Source of the DNA: Cristatella mucedo
Lineage: Eukaryota > Bryozoa > Phylactolaemata > Cristatellidae
Length of the DNA stretch: 64,000 nt
Direction of reading: 5' to 3'
Assembly (NCBI GenBank): GCA_009760855.2
Contig: WPIO01000023.1
Coordinates: forward strand, 2,579,501 to 2,643,500
Below the pieces are notes generated by a model. That model searched no databases. It was given only the letters and a program-made list of their open reading frames with translations, and had not been told where the DNA came from. The position numbers and the translations under genes are program-made. Shown here one piece after another: positions 39,066-48,173 of the stretch. Every line of letters begins with the position of its first letter. Position 1 is the stretch's first letter.

Positions 39066-39077
39066 TCTATAGAAATG
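39063..39077. promoter_or_regulatory. Palindromic bidirectional start signal
   Basis: The integrase ATG (39065, minus) and V3 ATG (39075, plus) are separated by 9 nt. Bases 39065-39074 read TTCTATAGAA, a perfect palindrome, so the same TATAG-type signal precedes both starts. Either mRNA would have almost no leader. Confidence 0.6.
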
Positions 39078-39463
39078 GACATATTTTGTGAGAGCTGTTC
39101 AATGTCATTTAGTGAACTTGAATATTTAGAGTCGGGTCATCCAGTTTGCAAAAAGGTTAAACGAAGGCCAAAGTTAAAGTATGAAATGCGTTGCGATATC
39201 TGTGATTTAGATAGTACAGAAACAAAATTTGATTGTGGTATTTTAAGAAATAATAAGATAATAATTTGTATAGTTTGTTATTACCCAAAGAATGTAAGTA
39301 TTCTAAACAAAGACCAACAAAGATATACCGTCTAGCAAAGAAACACTTTAAAAAAAGGTGTTCAAAGTTATTCTGTAATCATCACTGTTTAGAACACGAA
39401 TCAATAATGCATATCGCAAAACTATTTCCGCTAGTAAAAGGTAACGTAAAGCAACTAAACTAA
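39075..39463 (+). pseudogene. Viral gene V3: Cys-rich zinc-binding protein, one frameshift
   Basis: It starts at ATG 39075 with a CESCS pair. A second pair (CDIC) and further Cys (CIVC) follow before a stop in the first frame at 39333. The next frame continues with a KHFKKRCSKLFCNHHC segment to TAA at 39461. The shift lies at or near the A3 run 39319-39321. Several Cys/His clusters suggest two or more zinc sites, as in small viral regulatory proteins. Family not identified. Confidence 0.55.
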
Positions 39464-39480
39464 AGGAATTAATTGTCTTA

Positions 39481-40331
39481 CTAGTTCATTTGTACTTTTC
39501 AGGTACTTATGTAGCTAATTAATAGATTAAATTTCATATTTCCTAGGTTATCAACGTAATAGTATTCTATCGGAACTCTTGTAAAGTATGCATAATACTT
39601 AAAATCTGTTCCAGTGGGTGAAGTTTTTATAGCTCGTATATCTCTTGACACTATTGTCATATCGCTGCTAGGTCTTAGTTGTATACAGTTAGATGAACCA
39701 ACTACCATTGCACTTAGTATTATAATAGGAGGGCTATTCTTATTATGCCAAGAGTATGCTTTAGAAATATTAATAATATAATTCATTGCCCTAGGATTAA
39801 ATGTAAGTACAACAACTTCTGTTATTTTTTAACTCTTTTATCAACATAGGATTTCATTGCAGCATCTGAAGGATTAACAAGCTCAGCAACATTGACTAAA
39901 GAGTTATTATTCATATTTAAATTTGTTGTAGCAGGAGAATTCTTCAGTAACACATCTCATTTTAATCCCCCACAAGTAACACAAAAATCATCGGGAAGAA
40001 CTGTTGGTGTAGTAACACGAGAATTCCAATACGTAAAAGTAATAGCAAAACTATTCATATTTAGATCTCCAGTCATTGTATCTCCAGATTTCTTAACATA
40101 ATTTGATAATTGACTTACATTAACAGCATCTGTCGGGTTAACTCCTGGAGCAAGATTTTTAATAGGTCTATTCTGCATATTAATAGAAGTACTACTATTT
40201 ACAATAAAATTAGCATCCGCATATGATTTTGTTATAGCATCACCATCACTCACAGGATCACTCAAGTTAACAATTCTGTTCCCATTCGCATCAAGGTCTG
40301 ATAGAACATAACCATATTTATTCGACTTACG
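39481..40331 (-). pseudogene. Viral fibre-like protein with phage-tail-type repeats, interrupted
   Basis: Two segments (40265-39957 and about 39955-39790) carry the motif family seen in phage tail fibres: 'xxMxNxxIxNLxxPxxPxDAxxxSYV', here as MQNRPIKNLAPGVNPTDAV, GDTMTGDLNMN and VNPSDAAMKSYVD. Such repeats form trimeric beta-structured shafts in phages. An in-frame TGA at 39957 separates the segments in one frame; a one-base shift at the T6 run 39825-39830 links to the C-terminal part (39786-39499); a TGA at 39499 is followed four codons later by TAG. No clean ATG is present: a likely start overlaps the end of the exonuclease gene at about 40338 but needs one base removed. Probable receptor-binding or vertex fibre, by inference. 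Confidence 0.65.
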
Positions 40332-40337
40332 TAGTCA

Positions 40338-41168
40338 TCACAATGATGTCTTCGACTCATCTATATAGTTAATAATTAAAATCTTCGATCTATCAAGCAC
40401 TTCTTTAACAATAGGAACTATCCTAGCAAATCTACAAAGATCATCTTCTTCAACTACTTGGATCAAACATGTTTTTATATAATACTTTATATCATAACCA
40501 TTTGCTTTCTTATTATTAAATCTGCCATACTTGCTTATAATATCGAACTCAAAATCAAAATACTTTTCATCTTTAAGCAATAGCATAAAAATTGGTTCTC
40601 CCAGTGGCATATCAAACTCTGTTCTTGGTATTCTTACATTACCAGCTGCTACGTAATCTAGTGGAGGTTCTTCACAATTTAACCCAGGAACAAAAATCTC
40701 AAACTCAGAGTAAAAGCATTCACTAAGTTTTAAAACATGTAAACCTAATAAGCATTGCGCGTGATATTGTTTAGGTATAAAGTCATCAATAATATTCCTG
40801 CTCCATAAACATTTTATTTTGACTAAGGTACTGCCGTCTATTATTCCATCAGGAGAATATCTGTATACACCATCACTACTAAAACAATCATTTGCATTAT
40901 CAAGTTTTACTTTAAGTTTCATTTCTAAAAACTTTGCAGCAATAGGTTCAAATACTTTACCAAATAGCATTGGAGGAAATCTCAAACTAGAATTGCTAGC
41001 AATATATTTTTTTAGCTTTCTATTAGCAATTAATTCTATATCAACTTCTGTCTGTTCTCCAAATATTAAGTCGTTTCCAAGCATTGAATAAACTTCTGAA
41101 CCTCCAATGTTTAAAGATATTGATTTTTTACACTCATCCAAACCTTGCACAAAATCGAATTTATTCAT
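40338..41168 (-). CDS. Viral YqaJ/lambda-type exonuclease, catalytic Glu lost
   Basis: The open frame is intact, 276 codons, from ATG 41168 (after 'gaaatata') to TGA TGA at 40338. The order FGKVFEP, YSPDGIID, LVKIKC, QYHAQCLLGL follows the motifs of YqaJ-type recombination nucleases (G-x-E..., PDG, ExK, Q). These enzymes resect double-stranded DNA ends for recombination and occur in many DNA viruses. The ExK motif reads KIK here, so the metal-binding Glu is replaced by Lys, which should abolish catalysis unless a neighbour substitutes. It is one of the few uninterrupted genes of the element. The start of the fibre gene appears to overlap its stop. Confidence 0.75.
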   Translation of the reverse strand: MNKFDFVQGLDECKKSISLNIGGSEVYSMLGNDLIFGEQTEVDIELIANRKLKKYIASNSSLRFPPMLFGKVFEPIAAKFLEMKLKVKLDNANDCFSSDGVYRYSPDGIIDGSTLVKIKCLWSRNIIDDFIPKQYHAQCLLGLHVLKLSECFYSEFEIFVPGLNCEEPPLDYVAAGNVRIPRTEFDMPLGEPIFMLLLKDEKYFDFEFDIISKYGRFNNKKANGYDIKYYIKTCLIQVVEEDDLCRFARIVPIVKEVLDRSKILIINYIDESKTSL

Positions 41169-41190
41169 TATATTTCTGGTTTAAATTTTT

Positions 41191-42721
41191 TTAAATGTCA
41201 GTTCCATCATAAACAAATGTTCCTTTACTGCATATAAATTGTGAACCATTGCCATTAGAAGTAAGTTAAGCACTATTCTCACAAATAGTTAAATAGTGTA
41301 TCATAACACTTGTTTGTTCAGCACCAGCAGCAGCAGTAGGAATTTGAGAGTTAAACTCAACAGTTACATCAAGTTTTGAAGTTACTCTTAAAGGTCCATC
41401 GTTGTATTGCTGATCAATTACATGAATTGGATATAGCATAAGCAATTCTGGATACGTCACACCAACAGGTTCTGTAACTTTATTTAATCCTAGATACTGC
41501 TTTCTAAACTGTGTAAAATCTAGATGAGCAGTTGAGCATTTTCCATTCTTGAAGTAGCTACTTCTAGAGTCAGCGGGATACTGTTTTGAGCCATTAGCAA
41601 GTACTGTTACATTTTAATATCGCAGTGATTATACGTGCCTACATTCCCAGTATAGCTATCAAATTTATTAAAATTTTGTGCTGCAACAATCAGCCATCTA
41701 ACTTTATCATTTGTGTTTTGTACAAATAGACTTTTAGTAAATTTTAGGCCTTGATTAAAGCTATTTATTGTAATGTTCTCATGACGTCTGACTCTGTAAT
41801 TAAGTCTAATTATCTTTGCTTTTTCACTTGATATATCTGCAAGTGCTCTTTGAATACTTTCTGTAGGAGTAACACGCGGAACCATTAATCTCATCTTTGA
41901 CATGTTAATTATAAATCCAAGTCATTGGCCATCTCCAGTGCTTCCAGTTACGTTTCTTGTTGTAATTGCATTGCCAGCAGCTCCAGCAGCAGATGCACCA
42001 GTCATTATAGCATCAAAATCGCTACCACCAACTCGTGTCATTTCAAGTGTAAATAGTATACAGAATTTTGTTCATATCCGCACAAAATCCAGATAACCTT
42101 GAAAGAGAAAGTGAAATACTGAACGTTCCTACATTATCTCGAGCAGTGCTTGTTAAAAATCTTCTGTACAGATAACCAATATTGTTAGCAACTGCTCCAG
42201 TTGCAGTTGGACTTGTATAGTTTCCACTTCCATTGTATAAATCCTCTGTTGAACTTGCTTCATATTTTTTTCCAGCCAGTCGCAGGTCCTTCTGTTCGAT
42301 TATAATCATTTGGATAATTAAGGTAGCCAATAAGATTTGTTACAGTTCCAGGAGCCTGTTTATGAGAGTATGATTCTATCTCTTCTGCTCCAAGTCTAAT
42401 TCTCATCGAAATGAATAATCATGCTCCAGCATTATTAACAAGGCCAACACTTAAAGCTCTAGGAGGGGCAATGAATGCGGGATTTGTAGCTGCAGTCTGC
42501 TGAACTTGTAACTGTCCTTCAAGCCGTAGATAAGCATCAGACAACATATAACAGAGATGTTGCTCTCCAGGAACAGTAAATGTAACTAGCCTGTTTGCAA
42601 TATTATCAGTCTTACTTCCACTGCTTTGATAAAATTCTCTGTATTGGTAGTCTTTAATTTTGTAGTTAGGAAAACAAGGATCACTTAATTCGAGTATGTT
42701 CTCAATTGGAGCACTTGCCAT
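41191..42721 (-). pseudogene. Viral major capsid protein candidate (double jelly roll), interrupted
   Basis: The longest structural gene, about 510 codons when breaks are ignored. It starts at ATG 42721 after 'atatagggaaaaa'. The N-terminal part resembles major capsid proteins of Polinton-like viruses: an early YREFYQSSGSKTDN segment, then PGEQHLCYMLSDAYLRLEGQL and a VNN-AGA block where the family has an NNG-like turn. Breaks: TGA at 42419, an extra base at the T7 run 42265-42271, a shift at 42066-42069, TGA at 41922, a shift at 41612-41615 and TAA at 41266, after which 24 more sense codons precede TAA at 41191. The protein would form the icosahedral shell, processed or stabilised by the viral protease. 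Assignment rests on size, position and N-terminal similarity. Confidence 0.7.
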
Positions 42722-42748
42722 TTTTTCCCTATATAAAAAAGTAAAAAT

Positions 42749-42823
42749 TTATTTCTTATTCTGAATGTACAAGCCAGCACCAATTTTTTTCATATATCCA
42801 CCATATACATCAGGCCTGGGCAT
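42749..42823 (-). CDS. Viral mini-gene, 24 residues, or C-terminus of the preceding frame
   Basis: ATG 42823 follows 'ctata' directly and opens a 24-codon frame to TAA, with a YGGYMKKIG core. It overlaps the end of the next gene upstream (42810-43016) in another frame. Since that frame continues past its TGA only as nonsense-like sequence, the mini-frame may instead be its true C-terminus after a slip. Basic Gly-rich peptides of this kind occur as core or pX-like proteins in adenovirus-related viruses, but this is inference. Confidence 0.4.
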   Translation of the reverse strand: MPRPDVYGGYMKKIGAGLYIQNKK

Positions 42824-43016
42824 TATAGCAGGGACAGCAGAATTTTCTTTTCCAACCTTTTGCCATATCTTTGTATGCCTTTGGATCATTTTCCTTTAAT
42901 GTCTCTGAATAATCTTCAGTTTCAGAGTCTTCCATCTTTGCTTTGTATTTCTTTTTGTTTTTCGGTTTAAGTTTATCAAGCATTGCTCGTTTTATCTCAA
43001 GATCAATCTCTCTCAT
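42810..43016 (-). CDS. Viral small Lys/Glu-rich protein with a Cys cluster
   Basis: 68 codons from ATG 43016, whose ATGA overlaps the stop of the gene upstream, to TGA at 42810. Highly charged with a KPKNKKKYK stretch, then acidic, then FCCPC near the end. Possibly a core or scaffold protein; family unknown. Confidence 0.5.
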   Translation of the reverse strand: MREIDLEIKRAMLDKLKPKNKKKYKAKMEDSETEDYSETLKENDPKAYKDMAKGWKRKFCCPCYNAQA

Positions 43017-43351
43017 CTTTCTGTCCTAGCTTTCTGTACCTCCTTTTTTCGTTTCTCTAGTTCATACTCGTGTTCCTTCTTTCTTCTATCTTCATCAGCT
43101 TTATCATCAAGATCTCTACGTTTATTAGCATATTCCTGGTCAACCTTTTCCTTCTTTGTTTGCAATTCAATTAATTTTCTGGCTTGATGCATCTCAATTC
43201 CTTTATTTGCAATATTCATGCTAAGTCCAGTGAAGCCAGTGAGCACAAGTGCTGCTTTCCAAACACCATCAATAATCTTGTCAAGTAGGCCAGAGCCATG
43301 ATATTTTCCACCAGTTATCCTACCATGACCAATTCTGGCAAAGCTACCCAT
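43013..43351 (-). CDS. Viral membrane-active minor capsid protein candidate
   Basis: 112 codons, uninterrupted, starting at ATG 43351 after 'taatatagg'. The N-terminus is Gly-rich (GHGRITGGKYHGSG), followed by a hydrophobic, possibly amphipathic segment (VWKAALVLTGFTGLSM), then a long Lys/Glu-rich coiled coil. This arrangement recalls pVI-like minor capsid proteins of adenovirus-related viruses, which disrupt membranes during entry; the analogy is by architecture only. The TGA stop overlaps the next ATG. Confidence 0.55.
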   Translation of the reverse strand: MGSFARIGHGRITGGKYHGSGLLDKIIDGVWKAALVLTGFTGLSMNIANKGIEMHQARKLIELQTKKEKVDQEYANKRRDLDDKADEDRRKKEHEYELEKRKKEVQKARTER

Positions 43352-43357
43352 CCTATA

Positions 43358-44130
43358 TTATTTCGAAATTTCGATTGTAACTATGATATCAGATATAAAA
43401 TCTACATGATTTCCGTCTTGATCAGATAGGCTTATTTTAAAATTGCTTATCCAGTCTATTCGACTAGGTAGAAATAACACATTTTTTAGGTGAATGTCTA
43501 CTCTTTGTCGTGGAGTCAAATCGTTAGCATTGATTACAAATAACGAAGAAGGTTGATTTACGGTTTTATTCTCTATATAGTTCATGAATGGATTAACAAG
43601 ATCACAGTCAACACTTACAAATCTTCCACCATCTCTAAGATTGCTCCATGCTTTATATGTTCCAACTGAATAAAAACTTTTATTTTCGGAGTTATAAGTT
43701 GTTCCTTGTAGTTTTGAGTTAAAACCAAGAGTATCATTTTTATAGAGTTATCATATTCAAATAGTACAACATACTGTCCAAAAACTTGCATTTTGATTCT
43801 GTCATCAGTATCAACACTAAATGTTATTCCACCTCTAGATCTTGGTAGAAAAAAGTTTCCAGAATCAAGCAGCACTCTGTTCAATCGAGTTACAATTCCA
43901 ACACTATCATAGTAGCCAGCAGGAATTGTTGCAAACTCTGGAAGTGGTGCTGATGCTTGTTTTTTGAAATACAGATCGTCATTCAAATCCTTAACTATTT
44001 TTACTGTGGGCTTTTTTGGATAAGTAAATTCAATTCTTCGCAGTCCAACCTTATTATATTCTGCTCCATTTATTGGTGGAACTAGAGTTTTTGAATCTGA
44101 ACTAGTTGTTCCAGTTATTCCTATAGACAT
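43358..44130 (-). pseudogene. Viral virion protein P1, first of three tandem relatives, one frameshift
   Basis: Starts ATG 44130 with MSIGITGTTSSDSKTLVPP and ends VTIEISK-TAA. A one-base shift at the T5 run 43737-43741 divides it. The neighbour upstream (P2) begins MSIRITGTTSPDSKTLVPP and ends ATIEISK, with shared internal blocks (GLRR-EFTY, GYYDS, SVDTDD, DTLGFNS, GTYKAW, SVDCD-VNP, VLFLP). The relation shows tandem gene duplication. Beta-rich composition and position between capsid genes suggest a penton, spike or minor capsid protein; no catalytic motif is present. Confidence 0.65.
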
Positions 44131-44137
44131 TCTTATA

Positions 44138-44988
44138 TTATTTTGAAATTTCTATCGTAGCAAAAACATCAGTTATAATACTTATTGTCTTCTCATTTTG
44201 TCCCGTTAAATTTATTTTTATAGAACTTATGGCATTGATGTCTCCTCTTGTAGGAAGAAATAATACATTTGGAATATGCACATCTACATTTTCTCCAAGA
44301 TTTATATCATCAGTATCTATTATATACAAAGATGATGATTGTTTTAAGAAACCTTTTCTATATTCCACGTAATTCATTTCTGGATTAACAATATCACAAT
44401 CAACACTTATCCATCTCACGCCAGAGGTGTCAGGCAGTTGCATTTTGTTCCAAGCTTTGTATGTTCCAGAGAAGTACATAGCTTTTTCTATAGCTTCATA
44501 TGGTGTTCCACCAACCATAGCTTCATCAAACGAACCTTGCTTATTTGAATTAAAACCAAGTGTGTCACCAATAGAATAGATAGTTCCAGGTGCTTTACTT
44601 CCGAGTATAACAACGTAATCATTATAAACTTGCATAACTATCTTATCATCAGTATCAACACTAAACTTTATTCCGCCAGATGTCGACCTACCTGAGACAA
44701 CATATAAAGCACCTGCTGCTGATAGTGCAGTGTTTAGAGCATTTAAATTTTATTGCTATCATAATACCCATCAGCAATCTCAATAGATGAATGTGAAGAT
44801 GTAAGACCTGCTTTATACCAAAGAAAATTATTTACTCCAGAAGTAACATTAAGTACTACTTTGTTAGTATAAGTAAACTCAACTCTTCGTAATCCTATTT
44901 TGTTATAACCAGAATCTGATCCTAACAGGATTGGCGGAACTAAAGTTTTTGAATCTGGACTAGTAGTTCCAGTTATTCTTATAGACAT
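44138..44988 (-). pseudogene. Viral virion protein P2, second tandem relative, one frameshift
   Basis: Starts ATG 44988 after 'taatataaga' and ends TAA 7 nt before the start of P1. A shift near 44741-44756 interrupts it after GYYDSNK. About 280 codons overall. It is a full-length relative of P1 along its whole length. Conservation of terminal blocks between diverged copies implies that both were maintained by selection before decay. Confidence 0.65.
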
Positions 44989-44995
44989 TCTTATA

Positions 44996-45877
44996 TTATA
45001 CTTCAATAATTTCTATTACAACAGTAATCTGCTGTAATCCAAAATCTAAAACTTTCAAATTTTGATCTTTAATAGTAATCAATATATCAGAAATAAGAAA
45101 TAAAATCGCCAACAAGATTATGATATTCAAGAGTATTCGGTTCATATACCGTTTTTTCCCAAGGATAGAAATTATAGGCAAAACTTCTTAAAGCCTGTGT
45201 TTCATTATTATTTATTTAACTAGTTCCATTCACAACCAAATTGCAGTTTATAAGAATTAAGTTTAGGTCAGAAACAGAAACTTCATTCTCTGAAATCTTT
45301 TTCTCTCCAGGATCAACAACTATTTGTGTGAACTCTTTTCCACGAGCAGCATCGTATGTAGATAGCGGTAGTGTCTTGTCTGTTGTGTAAACAGTTCCAG
45401 TAAATCCAAGTAATTGAGCTATAGCGGATTTAACAGCAACAAATGTAAATCCAGCAGGCATTGTAATCCAAGAATTAGAAGTAGCAGTATCAATACCTAA
45501 GACAAATTTATCATTACCAGATAATACAACAGAATTATTTATTATATCTGCAATACCAACATTTACATCATCAGACACAGCAGCATATATTCCAGGAGGC
45601 ATCCCTACTATTGGCTCAGATCCACCTGCAAGTCTGTAAACAAAAGTGTTGTTGGAAGATGTAATGTTCTTAATAAAATTAGTTCCGACAAACTTTTTGA
45701 AGCATACCTTAAACCTTTTATTCTTAAGCTTTATTGGGTTATTTATGTTTACTCTAATGGGATTATTACAAGTTCCAGTTAGATTAAAACGTATCCTTCC
45801 TTACTTGTAATGGTATCCTTTTTGATTGACTCAACATTTTTTAGAATCTCCTTAGCCACACCAAGAAGATCTGTCAT
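44996..45877 (-). pseudogene. Viral virion protein P3, third and most diverged relative, interrupted
   Basis: Starts ATG 45877 directly after 'atatatagaa'. Breaks: a shift near 45793, an in-frame TAA at 45216 followed by further sense sequence (ALRSFAYNFYPWEK), and a shift near 45105. The end, ITVVIEI-IEV, parallels the VTIEISK ends of P1 and P2, and a 'CNLVVN' block parallels their 'CDLVNP'. The middle contains AGFTFVAVKSAIAQLLGFTG. About 290 codons. Probably a related capsid or vertex protein. Confidence 0.5.
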
Positions 45878-45879
45878 TT

Positions 45880-47072
45880 CTATATATCATACACAAGTTT
45901 ATTGATTTTATAAATGTATGACTTTGGCACTTTTCTAGATTTTGCAAGATAATCAACAGCAGCACTAATAGAATTTACTACTCCAGTATTTCCAGCAGCA
46001 AGTTCACGAATCCACAGTTCTATCTTATCAAATACTTCTGAATCATTCTTTACAACTAATGGAATTACTTCTATTCCATGACCTACTCTCGACCTCAAAT
46101 AGTCTAAAACTCCTTGTTCTTTTACTCTTCTTTTTTTATCTAGCTCCATAAAAACATTTGAAAGATTTTCTTCACTAATATTTTGCACGATCTTTCTTAT
46201 GGGTTTGGATATTCCACCAGTTCTTTTTGCTCCAATAATATCAAGTAAATCTTTCTTCTTATCAATTGTTGAATTATATGCTTTACCTAGTTCATCTTTT
46301 TGTTTGCCATCTGCTCCACTAAAATAGTTCTGTACATATTCTAAGACATCATGAGCAGTCTGTTCTAGTTTTTTTTCAGCAGTATACATTTTTTCATTAT
46401 AAAGTTTTAGTCCTAGCTCATGTAGTTTTAAATCTGTATTTGTACGATCAATCTCATTTATTATTCTTGTTACATAACTTGAAACATAGCCATCTTTATT
46501 TTTAACTATTTCAATTAGATTAGCTTTATCCGAATCTTCTACTACTACTGCAGTTTTCTTCGGAGTGCCAGTAGTTGGATTTATATTTAACTCTTCAGCT
46601 AAATCTTTCTGAGCAACATCAATAGCTTCTCGTATTTCTGAATTTGCTGCGTGTGTCTTTGCTTGATTTGCTATTGTAATTGCTTTTTTATATTTTCCTT
46701 CTTTAACAGCTTTTTCAGCTTTTTGAATAGTGTTTGATATGTCTGGTTTGGGCTTGTATTCTGAAGCTTTCTGCAGTTGTTCTTTGCTTTCTATTTGTAA
46801 AGCAAGTTTAGGTCTAACTTTTCGAAGTTTTTCAACAACAACTTTACCTAAGTTATCAGTTGATCTCTCTAATGCATGTTGATTTAATCTATGCTCAGCA
46901 GCATCTCTTACAGCAATTTCTGATTCTCTTCTTTGTATCTCACTGGAGTTTTCTAGAAAGTTCGCATCCCTTAAATCTTGCAGGTTTTGCAGTTTAGATT
47001 CATAATCTAATGCCTCTTGAACACTTCCTTTGTAAGGTTTTTACCACTCGAATAAATTTTTCCATTAAACAT
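45880..47072 (-). pseudogene. Viral gene F: long helical Lys/Glu-rich protein, one frameshift
   Basis: It starts at ATG 47072, after 'gatatagttaa'. The frame shifts near 47016-47028 and then stays open for about 375 codons to TAG at 45880, two bases before the ATG of P3. The composition is strongly helical, rich in Lys, Glu, Ala and Gln, with repeats of AEKAVKEGKYKKA type, suggesting coiled coils. The C-terminal 169 codons follow an internal ATG. No enzyme motif. It could be a structural, scaffold or DNA-associated protein. It is free of in-frame TGA and TAA after the single shift. Confidence 0.55.
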
Positions 47073-47085
47073 TTAACTATATCTA

Positions 47086-47774
47086 TTAAGAATTAAAAAA
47101 TATCATTAATTTCTTTCCTTCTGAATCAACAGACCAAAATCTGCCTTCCGATTCAGTCTTAGTTAGATCTATTACGCAATATCCAAAACGGTTTCTAGTA
47201 CAAGAGTTAACCCATTCTCTAAATTGTTTCTTATCAATATCTCCAACATATGCATCACGAATATACTCGATGTCAGTTGTGTTTTGCTTAAAGATTACTA
47301 TTAGGTTTACATTGTTTCTAATTTCTCTCCTAGGTATATTAGTAAATCCTTGAGCAAGATAGAAAATATTTAAACCTTTATGTCTTCCTCGTGTGAAATA
47401 GTCTAGTATCTTTGTCTGATCGTCTGTTATTAAATCATCAAGTACAACTACATTCTTGCAGTTTTTATATGAGTCAACTTCTGGCATAGCATCAATTCCG
47501 TTAATCCTAAGCTCCGCTAATCCTTCCGGTAAGCCTTGTTTTCTTTTGTCATTGACATAAGTCCGCGATACAACTTTTGGTCTAGACTTGAAGCAATAAT
47601 TGTACAACAATCATAATTAGCCATTCCGTAGAATATCCAATTCATGATGAGTTGAGAATTACCTGAACCACTTGGGCCTAAAACTAAAACCCTGATTGGA
47701 ACATTTGGAAGAGGTTCTTTATGGCCAGTATCTACATCTTGTCCAAAATTAAATGCTCTTACTCGAAGAGACAT
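47086..47774 (-). pseudogene. Viral FtsK/HerA-type packaging ATPase, frameshifted, Walker A altered
   Basis: The motor would drive DNA into preformed capsids. It starts at ATG 47774. Motifs in order: a Walker A-like LGPSGSGNSQ, a Walker B NVVVLDDL, then a QGFTNIPRREIRNN region typical of A32-like ATPases of Polintons and related viruses. The frame shifts near 47520-47530 between the two. The Walker A lysine is Asn (codon at 47658-47660), which should block ATP binding. Length without the break is about 230 codons, normal for Polinton ATPases. TAA closes it 13 nt before gene F. Confidence 0.8.
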
Positions 47775-47807
47775 TTCCTGTACTAAAACAGTTTTTATAT
47801 TATAGAA
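47775..47807. promoter_or_regulatory. Divergent viral promoter region
   Basis: Only 33 nt separate the ATG of the ATPase (minus) from the ATG of the zinc-ribbon repeat gene (plus). The plus-side start is preceded by 'tatattatagaa', the recurrent element signal. Confidence 0.5.
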
Positions 47808-48173
47808 ATGGAAATTTACTGCTTGAAATGTAAGAAGCCAACAGATAGAATTCATGAGAAGTACGTTAAAATAGATAGCACAAAAGGTCTCAGAGGAATG
47901 ATTAAAGCGATTTGTGTTATCTGTGAGCACAAAAAGTCAAAGTTTGTAAAACTTAGAAGCGTGACGAGTGTAGCGAGTGGAGTTCTAGCTCATGGAAAGA
48001 AATTAGGAACTGGCGTTCTAGCTCACGGAAAGAAATTAGGAACTGGCGTTCTAGCTCATGGGAAAAAGTTGGGTACCGGAGTTTTGAGTCATGGTAAAAA
48101 GTTTGGCGGATCAGTAGACAAAGCAAGCATACTTTCTGAACTGAGAAAAACTATCAAGTTTAAAAAAAGATAA
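47808..48173 (+). CDS. Viral zinc-ribbon protein with four 11-residue repeats
   Basis: 121 codons, intact, ATG 47808 to TAA. The N-terminus reads MEIYCLKCKKPTD with a second CVIC pair at residues 36-39, a C-X2-C...C-X2-C zinc ribbon of a type frequent in Polinton-like viruses (similar to DUF5679). Residues 58-101 are four copies of GVLAHGKKLGT-like units, then a basic tail. DNA differences among the first three copies are all synonymous, a sign of selection on the protein. The 3' end runs into an A7 stretch from which the protease frame opens in the -1 register. The role is unknown; a basic, Gly/Lys repeat suggests nucleic acid or membrane contact. Confidence 0.7.
   Translation: MEIYCLKCKKPTDRIHEKYVKIDSTKGLRGMIKAICVICEHKKSKFVKLRSVTSVASGVLAHGKKLGTGVLAHGKKLGTGVLAHGKKLGTGVLSHGKKFGGSVDKASILSELRKTIKFKKR
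47979..48110 (+). repeat. Four tandem 33-bp coding repeats
   Basis: Each unit encodes G-V-L-A-H-G-K-K-L-G-T or a close variant. Unit 4 has changed amino acids (Ser, Phe, Gly). Confidence 0.9.
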
